From Paramacrobiotus richtersi (taxonomy: Eukaryota > Tardigrada > Eutardigrada > Parachela > Macrobiotidae), in NCBI GenBank assembly GCA_034698045.1, contig JAQGAU010000415.1, positions 1 to 28,542 on the forward strand: 28,542 bases of DNA. Direction: 5' to 3'. A model generated the notes under the pieces. The model made no database searches and was not told where the DNA came from. It saw only the letters and a program-made list of their open reading frames with translations. Both the position numbers and the translations under genes were made by a program. How positions within the stretch are numbered: the first letter of the stretch is position 1; each line of letters opens with the position of its first letter. Of this stretch, positions 1 through 10,266 are shown piece by piece.

Positions 1-26
1 GCCACTGTTGCGCAATAACTGGACGT

Positions 27-119
27 TGCGCGCACAAACGGATTTCTCGACAGTCTATACACATGTTCTGGTTATTACAAACAATAATGCACCTGGATGC
101 AACGGTTACAGGTGCGCGG
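27..119 (-). repeat. 93-bp dispersed repeat, copy A
   Basis: Read on the minus strand, this segment matches 13768-13860 (plus strand) over exactly the same length. The match is strong at both ends and in a central block (CCAGAACAT) and weak in between. The two ends are inverted relatives of each other (CGCGCAC against GTGCGCG), as in a very small inverted-repeat element. I saw no target duplication I trust. It could also be a conserved regulatory or structured-RNA element. Confidence 0.5.
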
Positions 120-310
120 CTGTCTTGATTTCACTTGTAGTTATAGCAATGGGTGGAAAATCGTCTTAACGACGGTTTGAAAATACAGCGATTTACCTTC
201 AACCGCGGCATTAGATTCACAATAAACCTGAACGGTTGCAATTTGTTAATATTGTACAAACATCGGATAAAATAATACAACGGCAGTGTGTCCAAAGAGA
301 TATAACTTAC

Positions 311-1193
311 CGTAAAATACGTTCATCTTCCTTGTGTCTAATGGATTCATCCTTTCCGTGGGCCAAGTAGATGAGCCCATCGTTTCTGCACGCAATAAAG
401 GTTTGCGAATTGTTGCGTATGTAGTAATTGGTTGTATTCGTATCAGGCTTGTTCTTGGTGAAAACTGTTGGAAGACCCAACAGTGATCGGAACACTGTGC
501 CGGGGCAAACCACATGCGGCCTGCAATTGTTAGGTGATTTTACTGTTCAATGCATAGCGGTCTGGTTAAAGAATACGCTACGCAACATAACGCTGTCTGA
601 ACCACAGTGCACTTATTTGTTTTGAAATTCTACAACAGTAAAGCAGCTTAGAAGAATAACAGACCAAAAGACGTAAAACAAAGCACGGAGGCATATATTC
701 GTGTTTCAAGCAGTTTTTCGTTCGACAGCGCCTATTTTGACATCTTGTGTGCCAGTCTAGAAAATCAGAAGCAATTTAGTATATATTCGACTGGCGTGAT
801 TATAAAGAATTATACAGTTTCGTACAAGCTTGTGCAGACATAAAGTTCCACCTCCTGATCTTACCAGAACTGCGAAGGAAGGCTGGCATGGTATCGGCAA
901 GTTAAAATCCACTGCTGCAGAGCATATAAGGGTGCCCATCATTTTACCGACTTGTTTCTGAAGTCATTTAACTCCTCCTGCGTAACGGGCAAATCTTCAT
1001 TACGTATATTCCTCCAGTTTTCAGACAGTTTCGGTATAAATGACCGACAATCGTCGAAATGAATTAAACTGGAAAGTGGATCTCCGTTTTCGGTGCGTAT
1101 CCGGTAGCAGTCTATCTCATTCGCTGGTGTGAAATAATCCGCGTTTGGATTAAAGTTATTGCGGGCTACTGGGTAGTGAGTTTCGAATGTCAT
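311..1193 (-). CDS. Unknown multi-exon family, minus-strand copy M3 (partial, runs off the window)
   Basis: First part of a family gene of unknown function. The readable exons are 948-1193, 865-914 and 311-520; the 3' exons lie beyond the window edge or are lost. The start is the ATG at 1193, chosen by alignment with the M2 copy (both begin MT, then RNN about ten residues later). Exon 1 has the family block of an acidic patch, then a K/R-L-S-x-x-W motif (KLSENW). Exon 3 has the hallmark FIACRNDGLIYLA, matching YVACKRxGxIYLA in the plus copies. Its donor is a good CG|GTAAGT in the same phase 2 as every other copy. The first intron would be only 33 nt (915-947), so either it is extremely short or this copy is damaged there. 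No signal peptide is visible. Function unknown. Confidence 0.55.
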
Positions 1194-1798
1194 GTTGTCC
1201 AAAAGGGATTACAACTTAACCATTAAAATAGTTACCAGTTACCGCTACCTGTAAAATGTAAGTGTTATGTATGTTATATTTGTGACAAGCAGAAAACTAG
1301 CAGTGGTAAAAATGGTGCATGCAGATACTGCTGCCGATATAATATCTGCAGCAATAAGTATTACTGCCTTATCGGTGTCCGAAAGTGCAATTACGACAAT
1401 CCGGTATCTTGCATTTCAGATAGCGAATATAACCGAAGGTAGGTCACCGTGAAATGTTGATGTTACTGTCAGCTAGTACGATATGACATGCATTTGTGCG
1501 CGTTTTCTGATACCTAGTTAGGTACTGGACATGTGCCCAAAGTTTGATTCTTTGACAGCGTGAAAAGAACTGGTGCCGTACGATGGGTATACTGTAAATA
1601 TCTAGCAAAAATTTCCATCGTAGTACACGAGTTCCAGATGGGTTAAGCGAGCAGCAGAAATGTTAGCGTGCGACAACAGTTGCTCTACTAGTCTACTGTA
1701 CGCGTATCTTACGAGATTGTTTACAGCATTTAGATGAGTGATTCAAAAGCGCGCTTACCGGACCGGTCTCTCGCAAAATCTATGAACGCAGCAGGTTC

Positions 1799-3743
1799 TT
1801 AGCGGCCCTTTGAAAAATAACAACAATGTTTCTGGAGAATCGTGTCTTGACAGAAGAGCATAGTAAAACGTTGGACCAATAAAAGTAACCGTAATAAGGA
1901 AATACGCTCCTTATTAACACAGAAGTTAGCACCTTGGCTTTGCCAACTGTAGATAATGTTGTTTGTAAGAAACTCTCCCGATTCCTTGCCCCATTCGGTT
2001 ACGGTGAGTCCAAGATATTCCCTCTTGGAACAATCAAATTCCAGTCCATAAACCGAACTGAAAAAAACCCGTAGCAACACTACCGTCAACAATCAGTTAT
2101 AACTTGGTAAATCGAGTGTGTACAAGAAAGTTTCTATCGAAGTACTTGGTGTGATACTGTGATCCTGTTGCACAAACATCACGCAGGAAGCGCAGAAAGC
2201 CGCTTAGAAAGTTCACGCTCTGGGTTTTGCTCCAGTGGTAGTGGTGCTCTGCTTGACACTGAACCAAAAACGCGCAGTTACTGTCAATAGTCGTGCACCC
2301 TTTGCGTGCAGTACACAAGGCAAGACTTACTGATGAACTTACCGATGAGCGGTCCGTAATATCAGCAGTATTAACACACTCAACCCGTTTCAACATCCAG
2401 TCTTGTGTAACGTGGCCATTGAGTACTTTCGATGCTCCTTGCATGAAAGTACTAAACCAACGTGATTTGGACGCACTTGTTTCATGCCTACACCGCACGT
2501 AGAAAGAATCGCAACGAAGAGAAGTGCAGTCAATTTGAAAATTGCTTACCAACACGACAGTGGTTGACCGCTTTGCTCTTGCGGTCCCAAAGTCCGAAAA
2601 GCAAGCCTAACGTAACGTTCAGGTATGAGGTCCATAGTATCATCTTCGCAATCCACATTTTGCGAAAACAGCAGTTTAGTATTGCCAATGGTCCGATCCA
2701 AAACAGTGAAAAACGTGCCATCGTCATTTGCTGGATTTGGATCACGAGCCTTGCCGTCTGACGTTGTCGTAAACAGATGCTCGAATTTGTGCCGGCTAGA
2801 AACAGGAATAAGCTCATAAGCCATATACCATATAACTGACGATGAGCGATACTTGTAAACTCCACTGATTATGGTGCTCTGCGTACATTACCGTATAACA
2901 AATTTATCTTCGCTTGCTTGTCCGGGTTCATGATTTTTTGGTGCCACATAAATGATTCCATCGTATTTGCAAGCCACGAAGCTGTACGAGTCGCTCTTGA
3001 GGTAGTAATTAGTTGAGCTAGCGCTTCTGTGTGTATTACGAGCGGGAAAAAACGTTGGTAAGCCAAGAATGGTTCCCAGGAGCGTTCCTGAACATATCAC
3101 ATGCGGCCTGAAAATAATGGAATACCCATGACTTGTAATTTGATTGGTGCAGTTGCATTTGACGAAAACGGGAGAGCATTGTTCACACTATCACCGAGAG
3201 AACAATTGTAATCCGCATCTAAAACCTGGAAGGGAAAAGTTCCACTGGCGGCTTAAGTGGCAACTGCCAGTCTGGAAGCGTCACTCTGAGACGACGAAAC
3301 GTAGACAAAACATGGAAGTGGCACTTCAAACCAGAGCCCCTTTTGAAATCGCTGCAGACTGGCTCAGTTGTTACCTTTCCCATTTAAAGCTATAACTGTA
3401 GATGTTCTGACAATGTACTTCTAAGTTCTGTTAGCAATCGGTCAGTCAAAAAAGGAATAATAGAATTCGGTGTGTTTCCTGCTCTGCCGGGTTTTAGGCA
3501 GTGTCACTTCCAGACCTGCAGTATATTGGTGTCGGAAACGTTTAAATCTTGATCTACAATATGCCTCCAACGATCGGACAGTTCTGGTAAAAACGTACGA
3601 TCCTCGGCGTACATAACCGTAGAATAAGGGTTCTCGGTGGCTCGGCGTAAACAATAACATCCCACTTCCCTTACCGGGCCGTATGGTTCGCTGTATGGAT
3701 GATAGTTGTTGCGAGGAACTGAACAGGTCCACTGGGTTGTCAT
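1799..3743 (-). CDS. Unknown multi-exon family, complete seven-exon copy M2 (424 codons)
   Basis: Best-preserved member of the family. Exons are 3508-3743, 3226-3285, 2892-3107, 2550-2795, 2343-2487, 2146-2258 and 1799-2057. They sum to 1275 bases, an exact multiple of three, with no internal stop, and all introns are GT-AG. Blocks in order: RATENPYSTVMY and LSDRW (exon 1); PDWQLPL (exon 2); FVACKYDGIIYVA (exon 3); KFEHLFTTTSDG, then DRTIGNTKLLFSQNVDC (exon 4); SRWFSTFMQGAS and VECVNTADITDR (exon 5); YHWSKTQSVNFLSGFLRFL (exon 6); SSVYG, TEWGKESGEF and NNIIYSW (exon 7). Each matches a block in the plus-strand copies. The C-terminus, after NNIIYSW, diverges from them. I see no convincing signal peptide or membrane span, so a cytosolic or nuclear protein is likely. 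A TATA-like TTTATATG lies roughly 60 bp upstream of the ATG. The exon 1 donor (AA|GTGACA) is the least certain junction. The family is not one I recognise. Confidence 0.75.
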
Positions 3744-3837
3744 TCTCCAGCAAAACAGAAAAAGTTAGTCCGATAGAATATTGTCAAAAGCCTTTGCATA
3801 TAAACTGGTTTGGTCAGAAGGACAACCGAAACATATT

Positions 3838-3873
3838 AATAGTAACTGTATAGCTGTAATAGTAACTGTATAG
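3838..3873 (+). repeat. Short direct duplication beside the hAT element
   Basis: The sequence AATAGTAACTGTATAGC occurs twice in succession here, and its second copy supplies the left target duplication of the hAT element. This may be a small tandem duplication older than the insertion, or a footprint of an earlier excision at the same site. Confidence 0.5.
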
Positions 3874-4655
3874 CAGTGTTGTTTTTACTATCACTTTTCG
3901 ACGCCTGTTACTATTTAATATCCCTGCTTTTTCGGCCTGTACTATTTACTTCCTATTTACTGTCGCACCATCTTTATGCCTACTATTTACTTAATATTTA
4001 ATTTTTTGTTCCGCAGCAGCTTACTATTTACTTAATAATTAGAAATATTTTAATATCGGTTACTATTCGGAGCCACGATCAACCGTTTGTTAATTCTTTT
4101 AATTATGTTGCTTGCTTTACTTTATCCAGTTGATAAAACCTGTTAGCCATAGTCAAAACGAAAAAATCGATAAGCATAATTTCCTGTGCAGAAATTCGAT
4201 ATCCGTTGATGTAAAGTCAGTCAAAAAGACGAGAAACGAGAAAAAAAATTGAAGTGAATTAGCTTTTACAGGTAATCATCACCTGCTGGAGGGTGAAACA
4301 GGAGCGCTGTCGCTGTTGTGGCAATATTGCATAAACAGAAACTGGCGCTGCGCCCGGTTCACTGTACTTGGGACGTATTATGTCTACTTTCATACACTTT
4401 GTCACATCGACGGAATTTTTTTACTTGTTGGCTGTTGTTTGATAGTAAAAAACTTATTTTAATTATTATAATATGAAGACTGGCAGATTCCTCATTCTAC
4501 TTACTATTTATTGATGTCAAAGCAGCACTTCTAATATTCAGTTACTATTTACTATCTGCTTCGGCAGCGGCTTAATATTTACTTAATTATTAACGGTCAC
4601 AAAAGCCTTAATAATTAAGAGTTACTATTTACTTTTAATTATTAAAACAACACTG
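3874..4655. mobile_element. Non-autonomous hAT-type DNA transposon with 8-bp target duplication
   Basis: A 782-bp AT-rich insertion. It begins CAGTGTTGTTTTTA and ends with the inverted copy TAAAACAACACTG. It is flanked on both sides by the identical 8-bp sequence CTGTATAG (3866-3873 and 4656-4663). CAGTG-type ends with an 8-bp duplication are the signature of the hAT superfamily. There is no transposase reading frame. The interior is filled with repeats of a TTACTATTTACTTAATA theme on one strand, like the subterminal repeats hAT transposases bind. It lies between family copies M2 and M1, where the missing exons of M1 would be expected. Confidence 0.85.
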
Positions 4656-4918
4656 CTGTATAGTAACATCAGACTAGCTCGAGATGATCCATACCGGTAC
4701 ATAACAAAATGCAATCATCCTGATCAGAACAGTGAGTTTGTGGGAATGAGGACGCATGCAATGCAGAGGAATAAAATTTTTCTACAGGCATATGAAGGAA
4801 GAGAAAACAGGAATTACCGATCTGACGATTTTAAAAGACGGACGATACAAGCGTCGCGTTGCGGTTTACCGTTCCCTTTGAATTTTTGCCAGCAACTCAG
4901 TGCTATAATAATAATAAA

Positions 4919-5217
4919 TTAGGAACCAGAATAATATCTGGGCATTGATAACGTCGCGGCAATCCATGATCTCTCTTTAACGATCGGTAAAACGTATGAT
5001 CTGTAGGGTAAATAACCGTAGAAGGTAAGATTGTGGTGGCCCTGTGCAGACCGTACCACCCAACTTTTGTTACAGTGTTGCAGTACAGATACTCTCTGTA
5101 TGGGGAATAATAGTAAGAAATACTGAACAAGACGCTGCACTTGTCATCCCAGTGCCGAATACCAAGAATTATTATCTTAATTGGCAAAAGCAGACACAAT
5201 ACCACGAGCCACAGCAT
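4919..5217 (-). pseudogene. Unknown multi-exon family, isolated degenerate first exon M1
   Basis: The minus strand encodes a recognisable relative of the first exon of M2. The aligned blocks are YYSPYREYLY against YHPYSEPYG, GWYGLHRATTILPSTVIYPTDHTFY against CYCLRRATENPYSTVMYAEDRTF, and CPDIILV against SDTNILQV. The alignment then fails and no later family exons are found downstream, where the hAT insertion begins about 260 bp away. The open stretch also has an upstream hydrophobic start (MLWLVVLCLLLP) that looks like a signal peptide. The other copies lack it, so I treat it as chance. Most likely a decayed gene fragment. Confidence 0.55.
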
Positions 5218-5628
5218 TTTGTAATTATTGCAGGTACAGGTACTAAGAAGTGCTCATCCTGGTGCTGCATTTCCGATTGTGCGCAGAACATTTTAATTCC
5301 TGGGTACTGAACGTGAAGGTAGTGCTTCGATCGCAGTTTGGACTTGGACGGGTGATCCTTTTGTCTGGCTTGTGGCTTTAATGTTACGGTTTGCCTTGTG
5401 CGGTACTGATGCGAGTCGAATGTCGATTCTTGTGATGTGTTGTTCTGTGCTGGGATCGTTCGTGATTGCCCTTTGATGACTTGGCCACTGATGAATGCAT
5501 CAACTCAAAACCGAAACGCAATGTATTGTCAGTAACACTTGACACGTAACGTAGCACAGTAACACCAACCACTGTCTGTAAAACTCTTCTGGTAGATTGC
5601 TGGAGAGGTAAGCACAAAAACCGAACTT
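5218..5628. other. Intergenic stretch, nothing supported
   Basis: About 400 bases between the M1 fragment and the end of the first GPCR gene. The open frames are short, not conserved with anything else in the window, and lack signal peptides or domain motifs. It may hold the 3' untranslated region of the GPCR gene. Confidence 0.4.
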
Positions 5629-6660
5629 TTAGAACAAGGAAAACCGCTTTTCTAGAAAGCCACGCATGGACTGAATCAAGCCAACCGAGGCTGAGCGGAG
5701 GTCCTTCAGCCCGATAATGAAGAGAACGGGGTCTAGACTAGCTTGTACCAGCTTAAGGAGGGTACCAAGGGGGAACATTATGCTGGGGTTCACATTGCTT
5801 ACGAACAGGTAGAGCATGTTATTTGGCGTCCACAAAAGAAACACACTTGCTGTTAACATTGTGAGAACAAGAAAGGAATGCGAAGCACTCTTCGCTCTGG
5901 ATAGTTTCACATGCGGAACACTGTTCGAATGACCTGCTATTGGTGTTTCTTTTCTGTGAGTTCTGTTTATATAGTTTTGCTGGCTGGTCCGGACCTTCCT
6001 TCGATAACTCGTGTAGCGGAAAAGGAAAAATGGATACGACAAAAGGATGAGACATTCCGGGACAATAAAAAACGATACGGAAAGAGCGTTGGCACAGGCC
6101 TGCACGGACGGAGCATTGCTGAGGCTGCACCGCTTGTTGTCGCTTTCCGTGCGAAAATACAAACCATCCACAGCAAGTTCCGGAACTACAATACTGTTGA
6201 TGGTGCACAATGCCAGTACGCAAACCAGCGTAGCAAGTGTGTGGGAATGATGACGCTTGTAATGAAGGGGAAACGTGATTGCCCAGCACCGATTTCAGCT
6301 GATAATCATGTGGGTTACCGGTAATCCCGATCCGAGAACCAACCGTAAATAGTTATAAAATAGACAAAATACGGATTCGTATTGAATCGGAATTACATCT
6401 TTTAGCATGAGAAATAGAGGGCCGGTGCATATACAGAAGCTGGTGTTGGAGATTGCGATCACACAGATGTATATCCCGAATGGGGTCCGCAGTGCTGGAC
6501 TGATTCGGTAAAGGTTGAGTAGAAAGGTGTTTGTTGTACAAACCAGAAATCCCATTACACAGGATAACGTCATGGAGTAAGTCCAGTTTTCGTATAATCG
6601 AAATCGTCCTACCGATTCGGTATAATTGATAGCTGATGCATTGATGGCTATTACAGACAT
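5629..6660 (-). pseudogene. Intronless class A-like GPCR with one in-frame TGA (paralog of the 11647-12657 gene)
   Basis: A 344-codon single-exon reading frame, interrupted once, encodes a seven-helix receptor closely similar to the intact gene at 11647-12657. I start it at the ATG at 6660 (MSVIAINAS) by alignment with the intact paralog; an in-frame ATG lies 21 codons upstream. Recognisable parts are N-linked sites before helix 1, NTFLLNLYRI (helix 1), TPFGIYICVIA (helix 2), the helix 3 cysteine in VFCLF, PVTHMIIS (helix 3 end), TASVFLLWTPNN (helix 6, with the W-x-P equivalent) and LDPVLFII (helix 7). The TGA at 6295-6297 falls between MIIS and NRCW. The intact paralog has Phe there, two residues before the conserved Arg3.50. 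Everything downstream stays in frame with no second lesion, so the inactivation is recent, polymorphic, an assembly error, or read through. The ligand is unknown. Confidence 0.8.
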
Positions 6661-6724
6661 TTTGGAAACAAGCAGCGATAGAGAAACGTCAACGGGCTGA
6701 AATAATGGAAAGTAGCTCTCCACC

Positions 6725-7744
6725 GTATTTTTCGCATTTTAAGAGACGAAATTACAGTAGAATATTAAGGCAGCCACGGGGCGACAAAGACCTTGGATAT
6801 GCGATATCCCACGAATGACGCATCAGAATAAAGGCAACCTTAGTTGAGGCCTGCATATCATTGTGAACAGAACGGGTTGTGCGCTTACAGACATGTTGTG
6901 TAATCAGCAACTGCATAAGTACAACGCAGAAAGATAACCTTTCGCAACCTTGTTTGTGTTATTCTTCTCGACGCTAAAGACTAAAACCGCGTTTGTAACA
7001 CAATAATTCGAGCTAAATAAGGTGATCTGTATGAACCATGTATTTCGACCTAATATCTCCAAGCTTCTTGGGAATAGATCTGCCCAAGGTGACATAATAT
7101 GTTTGCGCGCCATATATTATTCATTGCAACTTGGGATGTTTTTCGTGCCATCTCATGATGCGAAAAATGGTAAAAATTGTCCCAGGGCTGCTGATGCGAT
7201 CATCACTTCTAGCACGTGACTGTGGACGCTGTTTCAGCGCAGCATATACGTATACACTGTAGGTTACAGAATGGTGTTATGCTGAGATTTACGCATGTTT
7301 GTTTTCGAGTGGGATAAGGTTTGCTGTCCACAGTTTATACACGTGCACTGCTACGGCTAACGTGTAGAACAACCATCAAAAAATAACAATTAGAATATTA
7401 ATAACGTTGCAACGTCTGTTCGCCCCGAGACTATGGTCCCCACACGGCATATACAAACTTGATTAGACAGAAAACAAGCTGATGCATTGGATCGAAATTT
7501 TTTTATTGAAATAACCGATAAAAAATAAAAAAGTCTGTTCGACGGATCATTCGGCTCATGAAATTAATGAGAACGGTTTATTATGCTAATGGCGTCTGGC
7601 GAATTAATATGTTTATCACTAAGATCGAGCCAGAATCCGGATTAGTTAACAGAAATATCGATTAACGGTTAAACGTCAGAACAGCTACAGTATTGGTGGT
7701 ACGAGTCGCGTGCCGGTCAGCTTTTATCAAAGCAAAAGTTAAGT
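6725..7744. other. Intergenic kilobase upstream of the interrupted GPCR
   Basis: No open frame here has a domain, signal peptide or relative elsewhere in the window. It contains AT-rich stretches (around 7370-7620) and probably the promoter of the GPCR that reads leftward from 6660. Confidence 0.4.
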
Positions 7745-8080
7745 TTACCCAACCACAGTGTGCATTCTTGGGAAGTAACAAACCCAGGCGAAACACTCAT
7801 CCAAGGTACACCAGTGAAACAACAGCCTCGCCACTGGAGAACACAGGCAATCATCGTTTAACAACATAGCACATCTTTTACCGTCGATCAACGCTTCATG
7901 TTCTGCAACAGTCAAATTGTGACACGGTCCGGAGGATTTGCCGTTGTGACCGCAAAGATATAGGGGTTGGTAACAACAACAGTGATTACGGCCAGCGCCG
8001 CGTAGCTGACAGATCAGAATGTATGTAAGGAACAAACAACATATAAAACGTTCGACTTTATAAAAATGCCGTGCTATCAT
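7745..8080 (-). CDS. Small cysteine-rich secreted protein candidate (111 residues)
   Basis: An ATG-started open frame with a basic N-terminus, then a hydrophobic core (FICCLFLTYILICQL, about residues 12-26) that reads as a signal peptide with cleavage near RGAG. The mature part of about 85 residues holds eleven cysteines, including a CCC triplet, LCG, DDCLC and, near the C-terminus, WCTLDECFAWVC. This suggests a disulfide-rich secreted protein or peptide precursor. It starts about 80 bp beyond the stop of the four-exon GPCR, on the same strand. The stop overlaps a possible splice donor (GG|GTAAAC), so it may be only the first exon. I do not recognise the family, and codon-level evidence alone cannot prove that it is expressed. 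Confidence 0.45.
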   Translation of the reverse strand: MIARHFYKVERFICCLFLTYILICQLRGAGRNHCCCYQPLYLCGHNGKSSGPCHNLTVAEHEALIDGKRCAMLLNDDCLCSPVARLLFHWCTLDECFAWVCYFPRMHTVVG

Positions 8081-8156
8081 CCATGACCAGTCCCAGCACC
8101 AGGGTGCGCGGTAGTAATGCTCAAGATCCAGTCTCTTCCAGACGCTCCGTGGCTAA

Positions 8157-10266
8157 TCAACAGATATCGTTCTGCTTACGATTGGTTTCCTGTCTCTCTC
8201 GAACAGATTCTCCCGTAGGGTTTTGCGGAGTAAAGGTGTTTTCAAGTTTCTTTGACGGTTCATCGGTGTGAATTAGCGTCAAGGGTATATCGTTGCGATT
8301 CATCTCTGCCGACATCACCGTATTCGCACTCCCTGATCGCTGCGATTTACTGGATAGGACCGTTACTGCCGCTTGACAAGATATACTCGCCGGGTCTGGG
8401 CACGTTACTCTCTCGCGGCCCGTCAAAGCGACAACCGACTCGGCAATCATTCTCCAGTGTTTCTTGGCCCAGTTGGGACAGAAAATCGGAGCGTAGACCC
8501 GGGTAAACTCGGATCTGTACTTCTTGCTGACGACCAGGTACAGGAAGAAATTGACGGAGTAATTTATATACAAGATGGTATCGCAGATAGGCCCCGCGAC
8601 TGCTCTAGCAGTCAGTTCGAAATTGTAGGTGTGCAGTTTATCCGCAAGCAGTAAACAATGATAAACTACTGTCGGAAACCAGCAGATTAGATAAAGCGCT
8701 CCACTTGAAACGAGTATGATATTACTGTTGCGGTATTTGCGATCCGAATCGGACAACTGAGCCGATCTTTGTTTTCCAATGGCCGATCTTTGCTGTCGCT
8801 TAATGAGGACAATTAGCCAGACATTCATCAGGAGTAAGCCGAAGAATTTGAACAGGATCATCGATAGCTAGTGAAACAATCTGATTTAGTCGGTAATCAC
8901 ACTAGTAAAATAATGTCCACCGTCTGTGACAAACATCAATAACAGTGACTACCTCGGCAGGAAGCTGTATAAGTTGCCATTGTAAAACCCAGCGCGGCAT
9001 ATGGTCATCGCTCTTGAAACCGTTTTTGACGATGTTTCTGAAGTAGTGTTCCACAAAGTTATACACAGTGAATGCGCCAGCCAGGGGAACCAATGTCATA
9101 ATGAAAATACGCGCTGTACGCCCCTCGTGGAGCCATTTGACACCAAACGGTCTGATCACAGCAATCAAGCGTTCAAAGGAAAACACAAGCAACACCCTGA
9201 AAAACAACAAACAAATCAGAAATCGGTCAAGCAGTATGTTAGAAATATATTTTAGTGTTGGTCAGTGTATCAGCAAGTCTGTGAAAGTTGAAACCGTCTC
9301 ACGGTTCTTACCAATCGCAGAACTGCGCACTCCATTCGCGCCCCCAGTTTATATATGGCATCGCGGCATAGGTGGCGTTCTTATTGTAGGCGCTTTTGTA
9401 AGGGAGTTGTAAAGATACACTAGTGTTCCAGGCGAAGAGCGGGACCGCGATCCAGCTATCAAAAAATCATGAATTTCATCATCGATGTAAGAATAAGTTC
9501 GCGTGGTAAATAAGAACTACAGCGATTGCCCGTACCGTGCGAGGGTGTACATAGTTACTGAACGATTTACTGATCGCATAATCGCAGCATCATACCGTAT
9601 CACATTGCTGGAAATTTTTGCTGATTCATATTTTTTGCTCCTGTGTCGGCACAAAGATCCTTTAATCCTTCCGCCTACGCGGGGATGTTGGTAAGATACC
9701 ATGAATTTTTCAATTATTTTAAATGTTTGCTGTTGCTAGAGATTCTCAGAATAATGTTTTTCTGTATCGATCGTTTGATCTGTTTGTTATGCTGCGCTGT
9801 ATTGTGTACATGTGTAAGTGTCGTATTGCATAAGAAGGTCCAGCGTCCCAAACCCGTACAACGACCTGAGGAAAAAGCGACTTACAAAGTGATTGGCCAT
9901 AGCTGCTGCATGAAATACATAGAGAGTCACTTACAGCAATATGATATCTGCAGTAGCCATAGCTATCATATAATAGGTTGTAGTTGTCTTTCTCTTCGCC
10001 GATCCCAGCACCACAAGATTCAACACATTCCCAATGGTACACAGTGCTAATAATATGGGATATAAGATAATTGTGAACCAATATGCTGGCATAATTTGTT
10101 TTGGGGCCCAGACGCCCGATCCAGGAACCTGTTTCCGCCATGCTTCAGAAGGATCAACAGTTGTTAATTTAACCGATTTGTTGGCTGCTGTGACCACCGA
10201 TGCCAGTGTGGTGTTAAGCCATACCGCTGTGCCGGAAGCGGCAGTATGCAGGATCGTGATGTTCAT
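8157..10266 (-). CDS. Class A GPCR, neuropeptide (FMRFamide/myosuppressin-like) receptor type, four exons
   Basis: Exons are 9935-10266, 9312-9455, 8953-9196 and 8157-8867, joined at GT-AG introns. Together they give 1431 bases, 477 codons, with no internal stop. The extracellular N-terminus has several N-glycosylation sites (NIT, NTT, NKS). Helix 1 carries IGNVLNLVVL, helix 2 ATADIILLWIAVPL with the conserved Asp, and the first outer loop ends WSAQFC with the helix 3 cysteine. Helix 3 ends FSFERLIAVIRPFG (the DRY equivalent is ER), helix 5 is PAELSMILFKFFG, helix 6 LYLICWFPTVVYH and helix 7 NYSVNFFLYLVV, replacing NPxxY as in FMRFamide, myosuppressin and sex-peptide receptors. A long Ser/Thr-rich tail follows. 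Helix 3 is about 14 residues too short between its Cys and Arg with these junctions. The intron before exon 3 ends with a good branch site (CTAAC), a pyrimidine tract and CAG. The peptide ligand cannot be read from sequence. Confidence 0.8.

Noticed and set aside
5044-6324. Plus-strand frames over the M1 fragment and interrupted GPCR
   Set aside because: Antisense shadows of the minus-strand reading, which carries the helix and family motifs.
7745-7830. Resemblance of LDECFAWVCYF to endothelin/sarafotoxin (DKECVYFC)
   Set aside because: The cysteine spacing differs (four residues between the last two cysteines instead of three) and there is no C-terminal Ile-Ile-Trp; I regard it as chance.
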